The notes: generated from the sequence alone by a model not told the origin. A stretch of 64,000 nucleotides of DNA from Algivirga pacifica (GCF_039543525.1 NZ_BAABJX010000033.1:62001-126000), one strand, 5' to 3'. Shown: positions 24,769 to 33,136, numbered from the stretch's first letter. Translations and numbers: made by a program.

Positions 24769-25953
24769 ATGACAGTACAAAACAGAGTGATCAACTTTGC
24801 GGACACCCGCATTGCTTTCAGCTCGAAAAGCAATCTCGAGCTGCGTAAAAGTTACCTGTTGTTTAATAGCATGGACTATCCATGGCTGGTAAAACTGGGT
24901 ACTTCTCTAATTTCTACCTCTTTTAAATTAGGTTTACCAATTAAAGGTATTGTTAAAAACACTTTATTCAACCAATTTTGTGGAGGAGAGTCTATTCAGG
25001 ACTGTGAAAACACCATACAAAAACTAGGGAAGTTCCATATAGGAACTATTCTGGATTACTCCGTAGAGGGAAAAAAAAGTGACGAAAGCTTTGATTTCAC
25101 GACAGAGGAAATCATTCGTACTATCGTCAAAGCAAGTCAGGAACCAAACATTCCATTCTCAGTATTTAAGGTGACAGGCATTTGCGCGATCCCTATTTTA
25201 GAGAAACTGCAAGCTGGAACCCCTCTAAATACTCAGGAAAACACTGAATGGGAAAAAGCACAGCAACGTGTCTTAAAAATCTGTGAAACGGCCCATCACC
25301 ATAAGGTACGTATTTTCATTGATGCCGAGGAGACCTGGATACAAGCTGTCATTGATGAACTTGCTTTCCGAATGATGGAAAAATTCAACCAAAAGGAAGC
25401 TATTGTCTACAACACGTATCAGATGTACCTGCATGCTAAACTGGCACAACTGAAAACTGATTTGGATACCGCCGCAACGAAAGGATACAAACTAGGTGTA
25501 AAATTGGTTAGGGGAGCTTATATGGAAAAAGAAAGTGAGCGTGCTAGTACAATGGGGTATGAAAACCCTATTCAACCTAGTAAAGATGCTTGTGACCAAG
25601 ACTATAACGCTGCTCTCCGATTCTTAGTCGAGAACAGTCAGTATATGGCTTTATGCGCTGGCACACACAATGAGGATAGCAGTTTGTACTTGACGCAGTT
25701 GATGGCGCAGCACAATATCTCTGCTCAACATCCAAATTTCTTCTTCGCTCAATTGTACGGGATGAGTGATCACATCTCCTACAACCTGGCTAATGCAACT
25801 TACAATGTCGCAAAATATGTACCTTACGGACCTGTAAAGGAAGTAATGCCCTACCTGTTCAGACGTGCAGAAGAAAACACCTCCATAGCGGGTCAAAGTA
25901 GCCGAGAGCTATTACTGGTAAGAGAAGAAATGAAAAGAAGACAACAACTATAA
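24769..25953 (+). CDS. Proline dehydrogenase
   Basis: A 394-residue monofunctional FAD enzyme that oxidises L-proline to pyrroline-5-carboxylate and passes electrons to the quinone pool. Family motifs occur in order: R-I-F-I-D-A-E-E-T-W, the N-T-Y-Q-M-Y-L strand, G-V-K-L-V-R-G-A-Y-M-E-K-E, A-G-T-H-N-E-D-S, Q-L-Y-G-M-S-D-H-I, and the C-terminal P-Y-G-P-V-K-E-V-M-P-Y-L-F-R-R-A-E-E-N. The length and N-terminal extension match the Bacteroidota/eukaryote-like form rather than PutA. The P5C dehydrogenase partner is not adjacent. A terminator follows its stop. Confidence 0.92.
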   Translation: MTVQNRVINFADTRIAFSSKSNLELRKSYLLFNSMDYPWLVKLGTSLISTSFKLGLPIKGIVKNTLFNQFCGGESIQDCENTIQKLGKFHIGTILDYSVEGKKSDESFDFTTEEIIRTIVKASQEPNIPFSVFKVTGICAIPILEKLQAGTPLNTQENTEWEKAQQRVLKICETAHHHKVRIFIDAEETWIQAVIDELAFRMMEKFNQKEAIVYNTYQMYLHAKLAQLKTDLDTAATKGYKLGVKLVRGAYMEKESERASTMGYENPIQPSKDACDQDYNAALRFLVENSQYMALCAGTHNEDSSLYLTQLMAQHNISAQHPNFFFAQLYGMSDHISYNLANATYNVAKYVPYGPVKEVMPYLFRRAEENTSIAGQSSRELLLVREEMKRRQQL

Positions 25954-25985
25954 AAGCGTTTTTATAAAAAACACTCAAAGGAACT

Positions 25986-26013
25986 AAGGCTTAGCACATT
26001 AACGCTAAGCCTT
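25986..26013 (+). terminator. Terminator of proline dehydrogenase
   Basis: AAGGCTTAGC and GCTAAGCCTT form a 10-bp stem with an 8-base loop followed by a T-run, 33 bases after the stop. Confidence 0.9.
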
Positions 26014-26222
26014 TTTTCTTGAATACTTCTCAGGCCCTAAAAATTGAAATTAATAGCCTAAATCATAGGGCAAATTGGATAGAATTTATTAAACTTGCAG
26101 AATGTATAATCCACGCCCACTTGTTGGTCAGCTGGTAATTTTTACCAAAAAACATCTATCCACCACCAAGGAGCTAGTTGTCAGGTATACATCTTAAAAC
26201 TCACACATATACAATATTATAT

Positions 26223-27008
26223 ATGGAAAATACTGTCGCTCAGAAGCTTGAGGCACTGAAGAAATTACAAGCTATTGATTCGCAGCTAGTAGAAATCAAA
26301 AAAATTAGAGGAGACCTTCCTGAGGAAGTTGAGGACTTAGAAGATGAGATCGCTGGGTATAACACCAGGATCACGAAATTTGAAGAAGAGCTGACAGCCT
26401 ATAAGGAGACTATTAAAGAGCATAAGGCTAGCATTAAGGAGTATCAAGAAAGAATCGCTTATCTTGAAGATCAGCAAATGAATGTTCGTAACAACCGCGA
26501 ATATGATGCTATCAACAAGGAGCTGGAAATGCTTGGACTAGACACTCAAGTCAGTGAAAAAAGAATCCGTGAGGCTAAAATTGCTATCGAGGCAAAAGAG
26601 GAGCAAATCGGAATGACTAAGCAAATGCTTGACGAACGTCAAAAAGATCTTGACGCGAAACAAGTTGAACTGAAAGAAATCCTTTCTGAAACTGAAGTAG
26701 AGGAAGAAAAACTTCTAAAGCAAAGAGAAAAGGCTTCTAAAAACATTGAAGAGCGCCTTCTTAATGCATATAACAAAATCAGAATCAACTCTTCCAATGG
26801 TCTTGCCGTTGTCCCTGTAAGAAGAGGGGCTTGTGGAGGTTGTTTCAATGCTGTTCCTCCTCAGAAGCAAGCAGACATCAAAGAAAAAAGAAAGATCATC
26901 GTATGTGAACACTGCGGTAGATTGATGTCAGATGTAGAAATCGTTATCGAGGAAGAAAAGAAGAAGACTACAAGAAAAAGAAGTGTTCGTAGAAAGAAAG
27001 CTGAATAA
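26223..27008 (+). CDS. Coiled-coil protein with C-terminal C4 zinc ribbon (DUF164 family)
   Basis: From ATG 26223 this is a 261-residue cytoplasmic protein. Residues ~8-185 form a long antiparallel coiled coil rich in Glu and Lys, containing Q-M-N-V-R-N-N-R-E-Y-D-A at its turn. A zinc ribbon follows (C-G-G-C, then C-E-H-C-G-R about 30 residues later), with a basic tail (K-K-K-T-T-R-K-R). This is the CT398/DUF164 architecture, proposed to act in nucleic-acid or secretion-related complexes; the role is unsettled. The earlier start at 26178 adds 15 residues without support. Terminator immediately downstream. Confidence 0.85.
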   Translation: MENTVAQKLEALKKLQAIDSQLVEIKKIRGDLPEEVEDLEDEIAGYNTRITKFEEELTAYKETIKEHKASIKEYQERIAYLEDQQMNVRNNREYDAINKELEMLGLDTQVSEKRIREAKIAIEAKEEQIGMTKQMLDERQKDLDAKQVELKEILSETEVEEEKLLKQREKASKNIEERLLNAYNKIRINSSNGLAVVPVRRGACGGCFNAVPPQKQADIKEKRKIIVCEHCGRLMSDVEIVIEEEKKKTTRKRSVRRKKAE

Positions 27009-27033
27009 GCTGACTACTTCTCGAGCAAACAAT

Positions 27034-27066
27034 AAGCGTCAACGCGATGAGATCGTGTTGACGCTT
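27034..27066 (+). terminator. Terminator of the zinc-ribbon gene
   Basis: AAGCGTCAAC and GTTGACGCTT pair perfectly with a 13-base loop and a seven-base T-run. Confidence 0.9.
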
Positions 27067-27118
27067 TTTTTCTGAAATAGCCTCCACATTATGAACACCT
27101 TTTTCACCCAATCCTCTA

Positions 27119-28060
27119 TTACTCCTGTATAAAGGCAGTTTTAATATTCTGATATCTGCCGTGAATAAATGGGCAGGAAGAAATACATTGACTACAATTT
27201 TTCGAAAAATGTGGCGCACATTGCTCTCGATCAATAAACTGAGGATAGCCATCCTCCAAAATTTTCGTTTCCTTGTAAATTGCTTTCCCTGGGCAGGTTT
27301 CTACACATTTATTACAAACATCACAAAAATCTCTGATCCATCGATGAGGATTGTCCCCATCCTGTTTAAGCGGAAGATTTTCAATATCCAAAAACACTGC
27401 CGCTAACCTTAACGATGGACCAAACTCTTCTGTAATCAACAATCCATTCTTCCCCACATACCCCAAGTGAGCATCCTGCGCCACTGCTGTAATCATCACA
27501 TCTCCACCTATAGCCGGTGAGGGGTGACAATTATACCCTCTCGCCCTTATCCAAGCTGCCAATTTATTGACTGCAATACCTAAATTCGAATAAGCTCTCC
27601 AAATCTCCTTTGTAGAAGCGTCAGAAGGATTTGTCTTCATCTTATCCTTATCCATTTCCATTCCAAGGACCATTGCATTTGGATAAAGAATCTCAAAGCC
27701 CTTAAATATAAAGTCAGGATTTACCTTCGTATAACCAATTTTAGAAATCCCTAAGCGATACGCATACGCTTCAAATTCCTTGAGGGTTTTATCATCAATC
27801 CTGTTTTTATTCTGGTGGGGGTTCTTCTTTAATTGGGAGGCACTCTTATACAATTCTCTTAAAGAGATTTTCAACGCCTTACCCGCAACTGGCCACCCTT
27901 TAAACTTATCACGCAGACTACCATATTGCATCAATAAAGTAGGAATGATCACTGCTTTCCTAGCCTTTGGACTGCTTCTCAAGGGGTTTTCATCCCGACG
28001 GATATAGAATTTTGACTGGAGAAAAAAAGGCGGCTTACGAATTAACTTATACAGTTTCAT
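27119..28060 (-). CDS. QueG-like 4Fe-4S double-cluster protein
   Basis: A 313-residue iron-sulfur protein resembling epoxyqueuosine reductase and other reductive-dehalogenase-fold proteins. A basic N-terminal helix region is followed by a middle domain (residues ~100-215, with G-Y-N-C-H-P-S-P-A-I-G-G-D-V and H-L-G-Y-V-G-K-N-G-L-L). A ferredoxin-like domain follows with C-D-V-C-N-K-C-V-E-T-C-P-G and C-S-Q-C-I-S-S-C-P. True QueG acts on tRNA queuosine with cobalamin; this protein differs in length and lacks the HEAT-like C-terminus, so another reductase role is possible. It starts 2 bases after the FAD monooxygenase stop in the TetR operon, suggesting a shared substrate. Confidence 0.75.
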   Translation of the reverse strand: MKLYKLIRKPPFFLQSKFYIRRDENPLRSSPKARKAVIIPTLLMQYGSLRDKFKGWPVAGKALKISLRELYKSASQLKKNPHQNKNRIDDKTLKEFEAYAYRLGISKIGYTKVNPDFIFKGFEILYPNAMVLGMEMDKDKMKTNPSDASTKEIWRAYSNLGIAVNKLAAWIRARGYNCHPSPAIGGDVMITAVAQDAHLGYVGKNGLLITEEFGPSLRLAAVFLDIENLPLKQDGDNPHRWIRDFCDVCNKCVETCPGKAIYKETKILEDGYPQFIDREQCAPHFSKNCSQCISSCPFIHGRYQNIKTAFIQE

Positions 28061-28062
28061 AA

Positions 28063-29142
28063 CTATATTTTTATATCGTGATCTAATCCAAGAACAAAAT
28101 CTGTCGCATAATCTTTTACCAAAGCAAATGCGAATGGCAAAATAGGGGTCATTTTACGCATCATTTGTGCCTTAAAGGATTGTCCCCTCATGATATCAGT
28201 CATCATTTCTATTCGTTTCATTACTTCATCAATCACTGGCTTACGGTGAGTATTGTAGGCCTCCACATTTCCTTGGGCAAACAGTTGAGCAAAAACATAG
28301 GCATCTTCAATACCGAGATTCATCCCACGAGCACCTAGCCCTGAGTGTATGTGCGCTGCATCTCCCCCTAAAAAAACGTGTTGATAATTAAAATTTTCTA
28401 CTGATCTATGACTAATTCCAAAATCTGATTTCCAAATGACTTGTCCTACCTGAGTCTCTTTAGGTAAATATTCCAGTAAATTTTCTACGTTACCGATTAC
28501 TCTCCAAACATCACCGTAAACTCGTACTATAAATACAGCACCCTTATCAAGTAAAAAAATATGTGCATCATCCCTGTCCAAGGGTAACTCTAGCTCCAAA
28601 TCAATTAAATTCCAGGCATCTTCTACTTTATGTCCTTGAAAGGATAGACCTAAAGATTTACGTACGGTACTTCCAGCACCATCAGCACCAAACAGAAAAT
28701 CCGTTTGAAGTGACTCCTTCTCTTTTAGCTGTAGCCTTATACCATGCTGTTCCATAGACACTTTTTGCAATGTCTTACCACGATCTACTTCTACACCTTG
28801 CTCCAGTAGCAATTCCTCTAGAATCCGTTCACTATCCTCTTGCGATTGCACCAACATAAATGGATACTTGATTTTTTTCTCTGAAAAATCATTTTTCAAT
28901 ACAATTTTCCCATTTCTCCAAAGATTGAGTGCTGTCATTTTTCTTCCATTTTGTAAAAACCGCTCAGTAGCACCAGTTTCTTCGAGTAACGTAAGTGTCC
29001 TCGGATTAACCCCAAATGCTTTGGACAACTTTACCCTTTCCGATTTTTGTTCAAAAATGTAAGGCGTTACTCCTTTTTGTTTGAGAAAGAGTGCCAAAGC
29101 CAATCCCGTCGGCCCTGCACCAGCAATACTTATACTATCCAT
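28063..29142 (-). CDS. FAD-dependent aromatic-type monooxygenase (PHBH fold)
   Basis: A 359-residue class-A flavoprotein monooxygenase. The N-terminal GxGxxG is A-G-A-G-P-T-G-L-A-L-A-L (about 7-18), the D-G motif is F-G-A-D-G-A-G-S-T-V-R near 155, and the G-D motif is F-L-G-G-D-A-A-H-I-H-S-G-L-G-A-R-G-M near 255. These enzymes hydroxylate aromatic or polyketide-like compounds using NAD(P)H. Here the gene is in an operon with a TetR regulator upstream (50-base gap containing a predicted operator) and a QueG-like protein downstream (2-base gap). This layout is typical of an inducible detoxification or catabolic unit; the compound is unknown. Confidence 0.85.
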   Translation of the reverse strand: MDSISIAGAGPTGLALALFLKQKGVTPYIFEQKSERVKLSKAFGVNPRTLTLLEETGATERFLQNGRKMTALNLWRNGKIVLKNDFSEKKIKYPFMLVQSQEDSERILEELLLEQGVEVDRGKTLQKVSMEQHGIRLQLKEKESLQTDFLFGADGAGSTVRKSLGLSFQGHKVEDAWNLIDLELELPLDRDDAHIFLLDKGAVFIVRVYGDVWRVIGNVENLLEYLPKETQVGQVIWKSDFGISHRSVENFNYQHVFLGGDAAHIHSGLGARGMNLGIEDAYVFAQLFAQGNVEAYNTHRKPVIDEVMKRIEMMTDIMRGQSFKAQMMRKMTPILPFAFALVKDYATDFVLGLDHDIKI

Positions 29143-29159
29143 AATATTAAATATATGTT

Positions 29160-29175
29160 TTAATCATTTGTTTAA
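29160..29175. promoter_or_regulatory. Predicted TetR operator 2
   Basis: TTAATCATTTGTTTAA, between tetR and the monooxygenase gene, matches the reverse complement of the sequence at 29852-29867 (TTAAACAGTTGTTTAA) at 14 of 16 positions. Confidence 0.5.
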
Positions 29176-29192
29176 AAGTTGGATAAAAAAAT

Positions 29193-29807
29193 TTACTTTA
29201 CCGTCATCATACTTTTAATCCATAACGGCACAAGTCTTTTTCGTTCTTCTACCATATCCTGAAATGCTTGATCAGAAGTCCCCATGGTCACCTGAACCAT
29301 CGGTTTAGAAATAAATGGAAACACTGTCAATCCAATAAGGTTGAGAATGAAATGTGTCGGATTCAACGGCGGAATTTCTTTTGCCTTCACCGCTTCTTGA
29401 TATTGTATGATAAAAGAGGAGCTTTTTAATTCAGACAATAAATGGGTTTTCTTGATAAAGAACTCTGGATTTTCTCTCACTGAATTGAGTAAAAAAGTAG
29501 CCAGGTTTTCATTTTCAGACAACATATCAATATACAGGTGCACAAAATCAGTCACTTTCTTATCTAACGTTGTGCTTTCATCCTTAAAAATCGTAATAAC
29601 AGCAGAGGCAAGACCTTGAAGAGATTCAAGCATAACTTCCTCAAATAACTTCTTCTTGCTTCTAAAATAATAATTAACCAAGGCAAGATTAATCCCTGCT
29701 TCTTCCGCAATATCTCTCGTTTTGGTTGCCGCATACCCTTTCGATTGAAAGATCTTAGTTGCTGCTTGCTTAATTTTATCTTCTGTACGTTGATTTTCCG
29801 ATTCCAT
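29193..29807 (-). CDS. TetR/AcrR family repressor
   Basis: A 204-residue regulator. Residues ~10-57 are the TetR helix-turn-helix domain (K-I-F-Q-S-K-G-Y-A-A-T-K-T-R-D-I-A-E-E-A-G-I and then L-V-N-Y-Y-F-R-S-K-K-K-L-F). The all-helical ligand-binding C-terminal part is variable. It heads an operon with an FAD monooxygenase and a QueG-like protein. A near-consensus promoter lies just upstream, overlapped by a palindrome whose near-copy recurs between this gene and the next, so autoregulation and control of the two enzymes is likely. The effector is unknown. Confidence 0.88.
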   Translation of the reverse strand: MESENQRTEDKIKQAATKIFQSKGYAATKTRDIAEEAGINLALVNYYFRSKKKLFEEVMLESLQGLASAVITIFKDESTTLDKKVTDFVHLYIDMLSENENLATFLLNSVRENPEFFIKKTHLLSELKSSSFIIQYQEAVKAKEIPPLNPTHFILNLIGLTVFPFISKPMVQVTMGTSDQAFQDMVEERKRLVPLWIKSMMTVK

Positions 29808-29828
29808 ATCCCCTTGACTTTAAGTATT

Positions 29829-29867
29829 CAAAGTTAAAAGAAAACACCCTATTAAACAACTGTTTAA
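29829..29867 (-). promoter_or_regulatory. tetR promoter overlapped by predicted operator 1
   Basis: On the minus strand GTTG (29860-29857), 20 bases, then TAACTTTG (29836-29829) fits the Bacteroidota promoter. The palindrome TTAAACA-AC-TGTTTAA (29852-29867) covers the -33 box, so bound repressor would block sigma contact. Confidence 0.6.
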
Positions 29868-30302
29868 ATTCTAGTACTTTTAACACCAAAGGCACCTCCA
29901 TACAAAACTCATCAATGGAGGAAATCACAATAAAAATTACACCCTCTACCTTTAAAAATAGAGCAAAATATCATCTACATAGATTCAAATAACACCCCTT
30001 AAACGAAAATAAACTATTTTTTAAGTCAAAATAGGGTTAAAAAAATACCTATTATATCATTTATTTTAAAAAAATATTATCCATATAAAAATTAGAATAG
30101 TGCAATATTATTATAGCACAATCCCGTTTCACACCCAAAAAAAGGTGCAAATCCTAATATATTATGCAATTAACAATGTTAACCCAATAAAATTGTGCGT
30201 AATACACTTATTTGATTAATTGATTTTGTTATACGTACTTTTGTAAGAGATTTTTTCAGTAAACAGTTGAACTATTCTTTTTCTATTATATAAAGATCAC
30301 TT
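29868..30302 (+). promoter_or_regulatory. Upstream region of amt with promoter at 30211-30243
   Basis: This long A+T-rich region contains TTTG (30211-30214), 21 bases, then TACTTTTG (30236-30243), a good match to the Bacteroidota promoter 59 bases before the Amt start. The remaining sequence (29868-30200) holds no ORF or repeat I can support. Confidence 0.6.
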
Positions 30303-31646
30303 ATGAAATCTACGCTTATCACACTAGCAACGCTACTTACACCTGCTCTTGCCATGGCACAAACCGGGGCACCTGAAATCAACGCAGGCGACACTGCCTG
30401 GATCTTAATTGCCACTGCATTGGTTATGTTGATGACTCCTGCAGGCTTAACATTATTCTATGGTGGTCTAACACAACGAAAAAGTGTATTGAACACTATT
30501 GGTATGAGTTATACTGCTTTCTGTACTGCGACTTTAGTATGGGTTATCATCGGTTATAGCCTTACCTTCTCTGAAGGCAACTCTATCATCGGAGGTCTAC
30601 AGAGCTTCTTATTAAGAGATATAAAAATCAACTCGGTAACAGGTACTATTCCAACGATACTATTCATCATGTTCCAGGGTACTTTTGCTGCCATCGCAGT
30701 AGCCTTGGTAAGTGGTGCCATTATCGAGCGTGTAAAATACTCTACTTGGTTACTTTTCTCTACACTTTGGGTAATTGTAGTATATGCTCCAATCGCTCAC
30801 TGGGTATGGGGAGGTGGCTTCCTAAGCAACCACGGCGAGCTAGACTTTGCAGGTGGTACTGTCATTCACATTAATGCGGGTATCTCCGGGCTTGTACTTT
30901 CCCTTATTCTTGGAAACCGTCAATCACACAATAACGACTCTACACACCAACCATCATCAATTAAGCTAATGGTATTGGGTAGTGCGCTACTTTGGTTTGG
31001 ATGGTTTGGTTTTAATGGCGGTAGCGCATTGGCTGCTGACTTTATTGCTGCCAATGCACTGATGGTTACTAATGTTGCTGCTGCTGCTGGTGGTATGGCT
31101 TGGTTGATGATCGAATGGACAACCAGTGAAAAGAAACCTACACTACTAGGTGCTGCCTCTGGTGTAATCTCTGGCCTTGTAGGTATCACTCCAGCTTCTG
31201 GATATGTTGATGTAACAGGCGCCTTGATCATCGGTCTATTCTCAGGAGTTATTGGTTACTTCGGTGTAGTAAAACTGAAAGCTGCCCTAAAATATGATGA
31301 TACACTAGACGTATTCGGTATTCACGGATTAGTAGGTATCTTTGGCGCTATTGCCACAGGTCTTTTCGCTAACCCTGAAATCAACGGAAGTGCTGGTGCT
31401 TTCTACGGCAACCCTGGACAATTGATCCCTCAGTTGGTTGCTATCGGTGTAACTGTTGTTTATGCAGGTATCGCTTCTGCTATTGTATATTATATCAGTA
31501 CATTAGTGACTGGCGGTGGTAGAATCGACAGAAACATCGAAGAGACTGGTGTAGATATCGCTTATCACGGAGAGAGTAGCTTCGACTTCGCACAAAAAGA
31601 AACTGCTGAAAAAGCCGTTGAGGATGTTAAAGCGATCTTGAAGTAA
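30303..31646 (+). CDS. amt: Ammonium transporter
   Basis: A 447-residue Amt/MEP/Rh channel that brings ammonium into the cell. The first hydrophobic stretch (residues 1-19, ending A-M-A-Q) looks like a cleaved signal peptide, as in many bacterial Amt proteins, followed by 11 membrane helices. The conserved pore features are present: F-Y-G-G-L in helix 1, G-G-T-V-I-H-I-N-A-G with the first pore histidine, and D-V-F-G-I-H-G-L-V-G with the second. The cytoplasmic tail is short. No glnK/PII gene is adjacent, unlike many bacteria, so regulation must involve a distant PII. Terminator directly downstream. Confidence 0.95.
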   Translation: MKSTLITLATLLTPALAMAQTGAPEINAGDTAWILIATALVMLMTPAGLTLFYGGLTQRKSVLNTIGMSYTAFCTATLVWVIIGYSLTFSEGNSIIGGLQSFLLRDIKINSVTGTIPTILFIMFQGTFAAIAVALVSGAIIERVKYSTWLLFSTLWVIVVYAPIAHWVWGGGFLSNHGELDFAGGTVIHINAGISGLVLSLILGNRQSHNNDSTHQPSSIKLMVLGSALLWFGWFGFNGGSALAADFIAANALMVTNVAAAAGGMAWLMIEWTTSEKKPTLLGAASGVISGLVGITPASGYVDVTGALIIGLFSGVIGYFGVVKLKAALKYDDTLDVFGIHGLVGIFGAIATGLFANPEINGSAGAFYGNPGQLIPQLVAIGVTVVYAGIASAIVYYISTLVTGGGRIDRNIEETGVDIAYHGESSFDFAQKETAEKAVEDVKAILK

Positions 31647-31696
31647 GAATTCACTGCAATCTGAAACTGATTAGCTAGCGTTAATCAGCACATATA

Positions 31697-31743
31697 AAAG
31701 GAGCCAAAAGGGGGTATACTATACCTTCTTTTGGCTCCTTTTT
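31697..31743 (+). terminator. Terminator of amt
   Basis: AAAAGGAGCCAAAAG and CTTTTGGCTCCTTTT form a 15-bp stem followed by T8, about 50 bases beyond the stop. Confidence 0.92.
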
Positions 31744-31748
31744 TTTGA

Positions 31749-31846
31749 CTGGAGGCTGGAGCCTCCAAATCGCTGGTGAGTCGTAAGCTGGAGCTTACGA
31801 CTAGTACAAAACTTACGACTAGTGCAAAACTTACGACTAGTACAAA
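31749..31846. repeat. Paired CTGGAG palindromes plus 18-bp tandem repeat
   Basis: GGAGGCTGGAGCCTCC (31751-31766), 13 bases, then TCGTAAGCTGGAGCTTACGA (31781-31800, with one further G/C pair). Then about three copies of an 18-base unit CTTACGACTAGTACAAAA. The same two palindromes with the same 13-base spacing occur at 52589-52639. Confidence 0.8.
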
Positions 31847-31880
31847 CTAGCTTAGGGACTTATAATTAGCATAAAGAAGT

Positions 31881-31935
31881 TCAACTAAACATCATGAACG
31901 TAAAGGCAAAGCCTTTGCGATTAAACATTGCGAAC
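31881..31935. repeat. Fold-back module with TCAACTAAACATCATGAAC core
   Basis: TCAACTAAACATCATGAAC (31881-31899) is followed by a hairpin AAAGGC-AAA-GCCTTT (31902-31916) and TTAAACATTGCGAAC. The core is shared with 36597-36647 and 43987-44022, where the hairpin reads GAGC-GAA-GCTC instead. Confidence 0.65.
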
Positions 31936-31983
31936 AAACTCCCTATTCCTCTCCTAACGATCACAAATATCCTAAAACAAAAA

Positions 31984-32005
31984 AAGCAACCCGTTAAGGT
32001 TGCTT
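31984..32005 (-). terminator. Terminator of the tRNA-Leu array
   Basis: On the minus strand AAGCAACC and GGTTGCTT pair across a 6-base loop, followed by TTTTTTT, nine bases after the last tRNA. Confidence 0.88.
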
Positions 32006-32013
32006 ATGCAATG

Positions 32014-32097
32014 TACCTGGGGCGGGACTCGAACCCGCACGAAGTAACCTTCACTAGAGTTTGAGTCTAGCGCGTCTACCAATTCCGCCACCCAGGC
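32014..32097 (-). tRNA. tRNA-Leu(CAA), copy 1 of 6 (promoter-distal)
   Basis: An 84-base class II tRNA with 7-bp acceptor stem (GCCTGGG/CCCAGGT with a terminal G-U pair), D-arm, anticodon loop CTCAAAC giving anticodon CAA (reads UUG), an extended variable arm, and a T-loop with GTTCGAG. CCA is not encoded. All six copies are identical by eye. Confidence 0.95.
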
Positions 32098-32259
32098 GTA
32101 CAATTCAGAAATAATGCATTAGCTTTATCTCTGAATTGATAAGAAATTCTCGTTCATTTTTAATCTTCTCAGGATCTAGCTTTTGGCTAAATCGCGATCA
32201 GTACAATACACATGCTGCACTTTATAATATCACTCTTACATCTTAAGGAGATGTACAAG

Positions 32260-32343
32260 TACCTGGGGCGGGACTCGAACCCGCACGAAGTAACCTTCAC
32301 TAGAGTTTGAGTCTAGCGCGTCTACCAATTCCGCCACCCAGGC
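32260..32343 (-). tRNA. tRNA-Leu(CAA), copy 2 of 6
   Basis: Identical to copy 1 over 84 bases. Separated from copy 1 by a 162-base spacer, the longest in the array, which carries no feature I recognise. Confidence 0.95.
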
Positions 32344-32435
32344 ATTTACAAAAATGCTAGTGTATCTTGTATGATTTCAATAAACATCCCAACCATCTAT
32401 CGGGATAATAAAACATGTTTTATAAACATATCTAG

Positions 32436-32519
32436 TACCTGGGGCGGGACTCGAACCCGCACGAAGTAACCTTCACTAGAGTTTGAGTCTAGCGCGTCTA
32501 CCAATTCCGCCACCCAGGC
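32436..32519 (-). tRNA. tRNA-Leu(CAA), copy 3 of 6
   Basis: Identical 84-base tRNA. The 92-base spacer to copy 2 shares its first 19 bases (ATTTACAAAAATGCTAGTG) with the next two spacers and then diverges. Confidence 0.95.
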
Positions 32520-32611
32520 ATTTACAAAAAATGCTAGTGCACTTCAATATTTCATTTCAACTTTCTGATCATCTATCAGACTTTAAATACTCTATCTATA
32601 GAGTCAATATG

Positions 32612-32695
32612 TACCTGGGGCGGGACTCGAACCCGCACGAAGTAACCTTCACTAGAGTTTGAGTCTAGCGCGTCTACCAATTCCGCCACCCAGGC
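32612..32695 (-). tRNA. tRNA-Leu(CAA), copy 4 of 6
   Basis: Identical 84-base tRNA. The spacer to copy 3 (32520-32611) is nearly identical to the spacer between copies 4 and 5 (32696-32786), evidence of a recent tandem duplication of a ~175-base unit. Confidence 0.95.
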
Positions 32696-32786
32696 ATTTA
32701 CAAAAATGCTAGTGCACTTCAATATTTTATTTCAACTTTCTGATCATCTATCAGACTTTAAATACCCTATCTATAGAGTTAATATG

Positions 32787-32870
32787 TACCTGGGGCGGGA
32801 CTCGAACCCGCACGAAGTAACCTTCACTAGAGTTTGAGTCTAGCGCGTCTACCAATTCCGCCACCCAGGC
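32787..32870 (-). tRNA. tRNA-Leu(CAA), copy 5 of 6
   Basis: Identical 84-base tRNA, part of the duplicated unit with copy 4. A 140-base spacer with a different sequence separates it from copy 6. Confidence 0.95.
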
Positions 32871-33010
32871 ATCAATTGTGGAAACACTTCTGTTAGAGAA
32901 GCATTCAACAACATTATTATTTTAATTATTCTTCTTATCGTTTTAAGAAGAAACTCAACTTAATTAAGTACAATTTTTAAAAACAAAAAATCAGTACTAA
33001 ATCGCCTTAG

Positions 33011-33094
33011 TACCTGGGGCGGGACTCGAACCCGCACGAAGTAACCTTCACTAGAGTTTGAGTCTAGCGCGTCTACCAATTCCGCCACCCAGGC
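33011..33094 (-). tRNA. tRNA-Leu(CAA), copy 6 of 6 (promoter-proximal)
   Basis: Identical 84-base tRNA and the first to be transcribed. A promoter match lies 43 bases upstream (33137-33168). Confidence 0.95.
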
Positions 33095-33136
33095 ATTTAT
33101 TTAATCATTTCAATCGCTTTTTCCGTTTGAGTGATG

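Noticed and set aside
27119..28060. Calling this gene queG (epoxyqueuosine reductase)
   Set aside because: The two 4Fe-4S motifs fit, but the C-terminal HEAT-like part is missing and the operon context (TetR, monooxygenase) suggests another substrate.
29868..30200. Possible small RNA or ORF in the long A+T-rich gap before amt
   Set aside because: I found no hairpin with a U-run, no promoter pair apart from the amt promoter, and no frame with protein-like composition.
32014..33094. Regularly spaced identical repeats, at first sight like a CRISPR array
   Set aside because: The 84-base repeats fold as tRNA-Leu with anticodon CAA, the spacers vary from 91 to 162 bases and two of them are nearly identical to each other. 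No cas gene is nearby.
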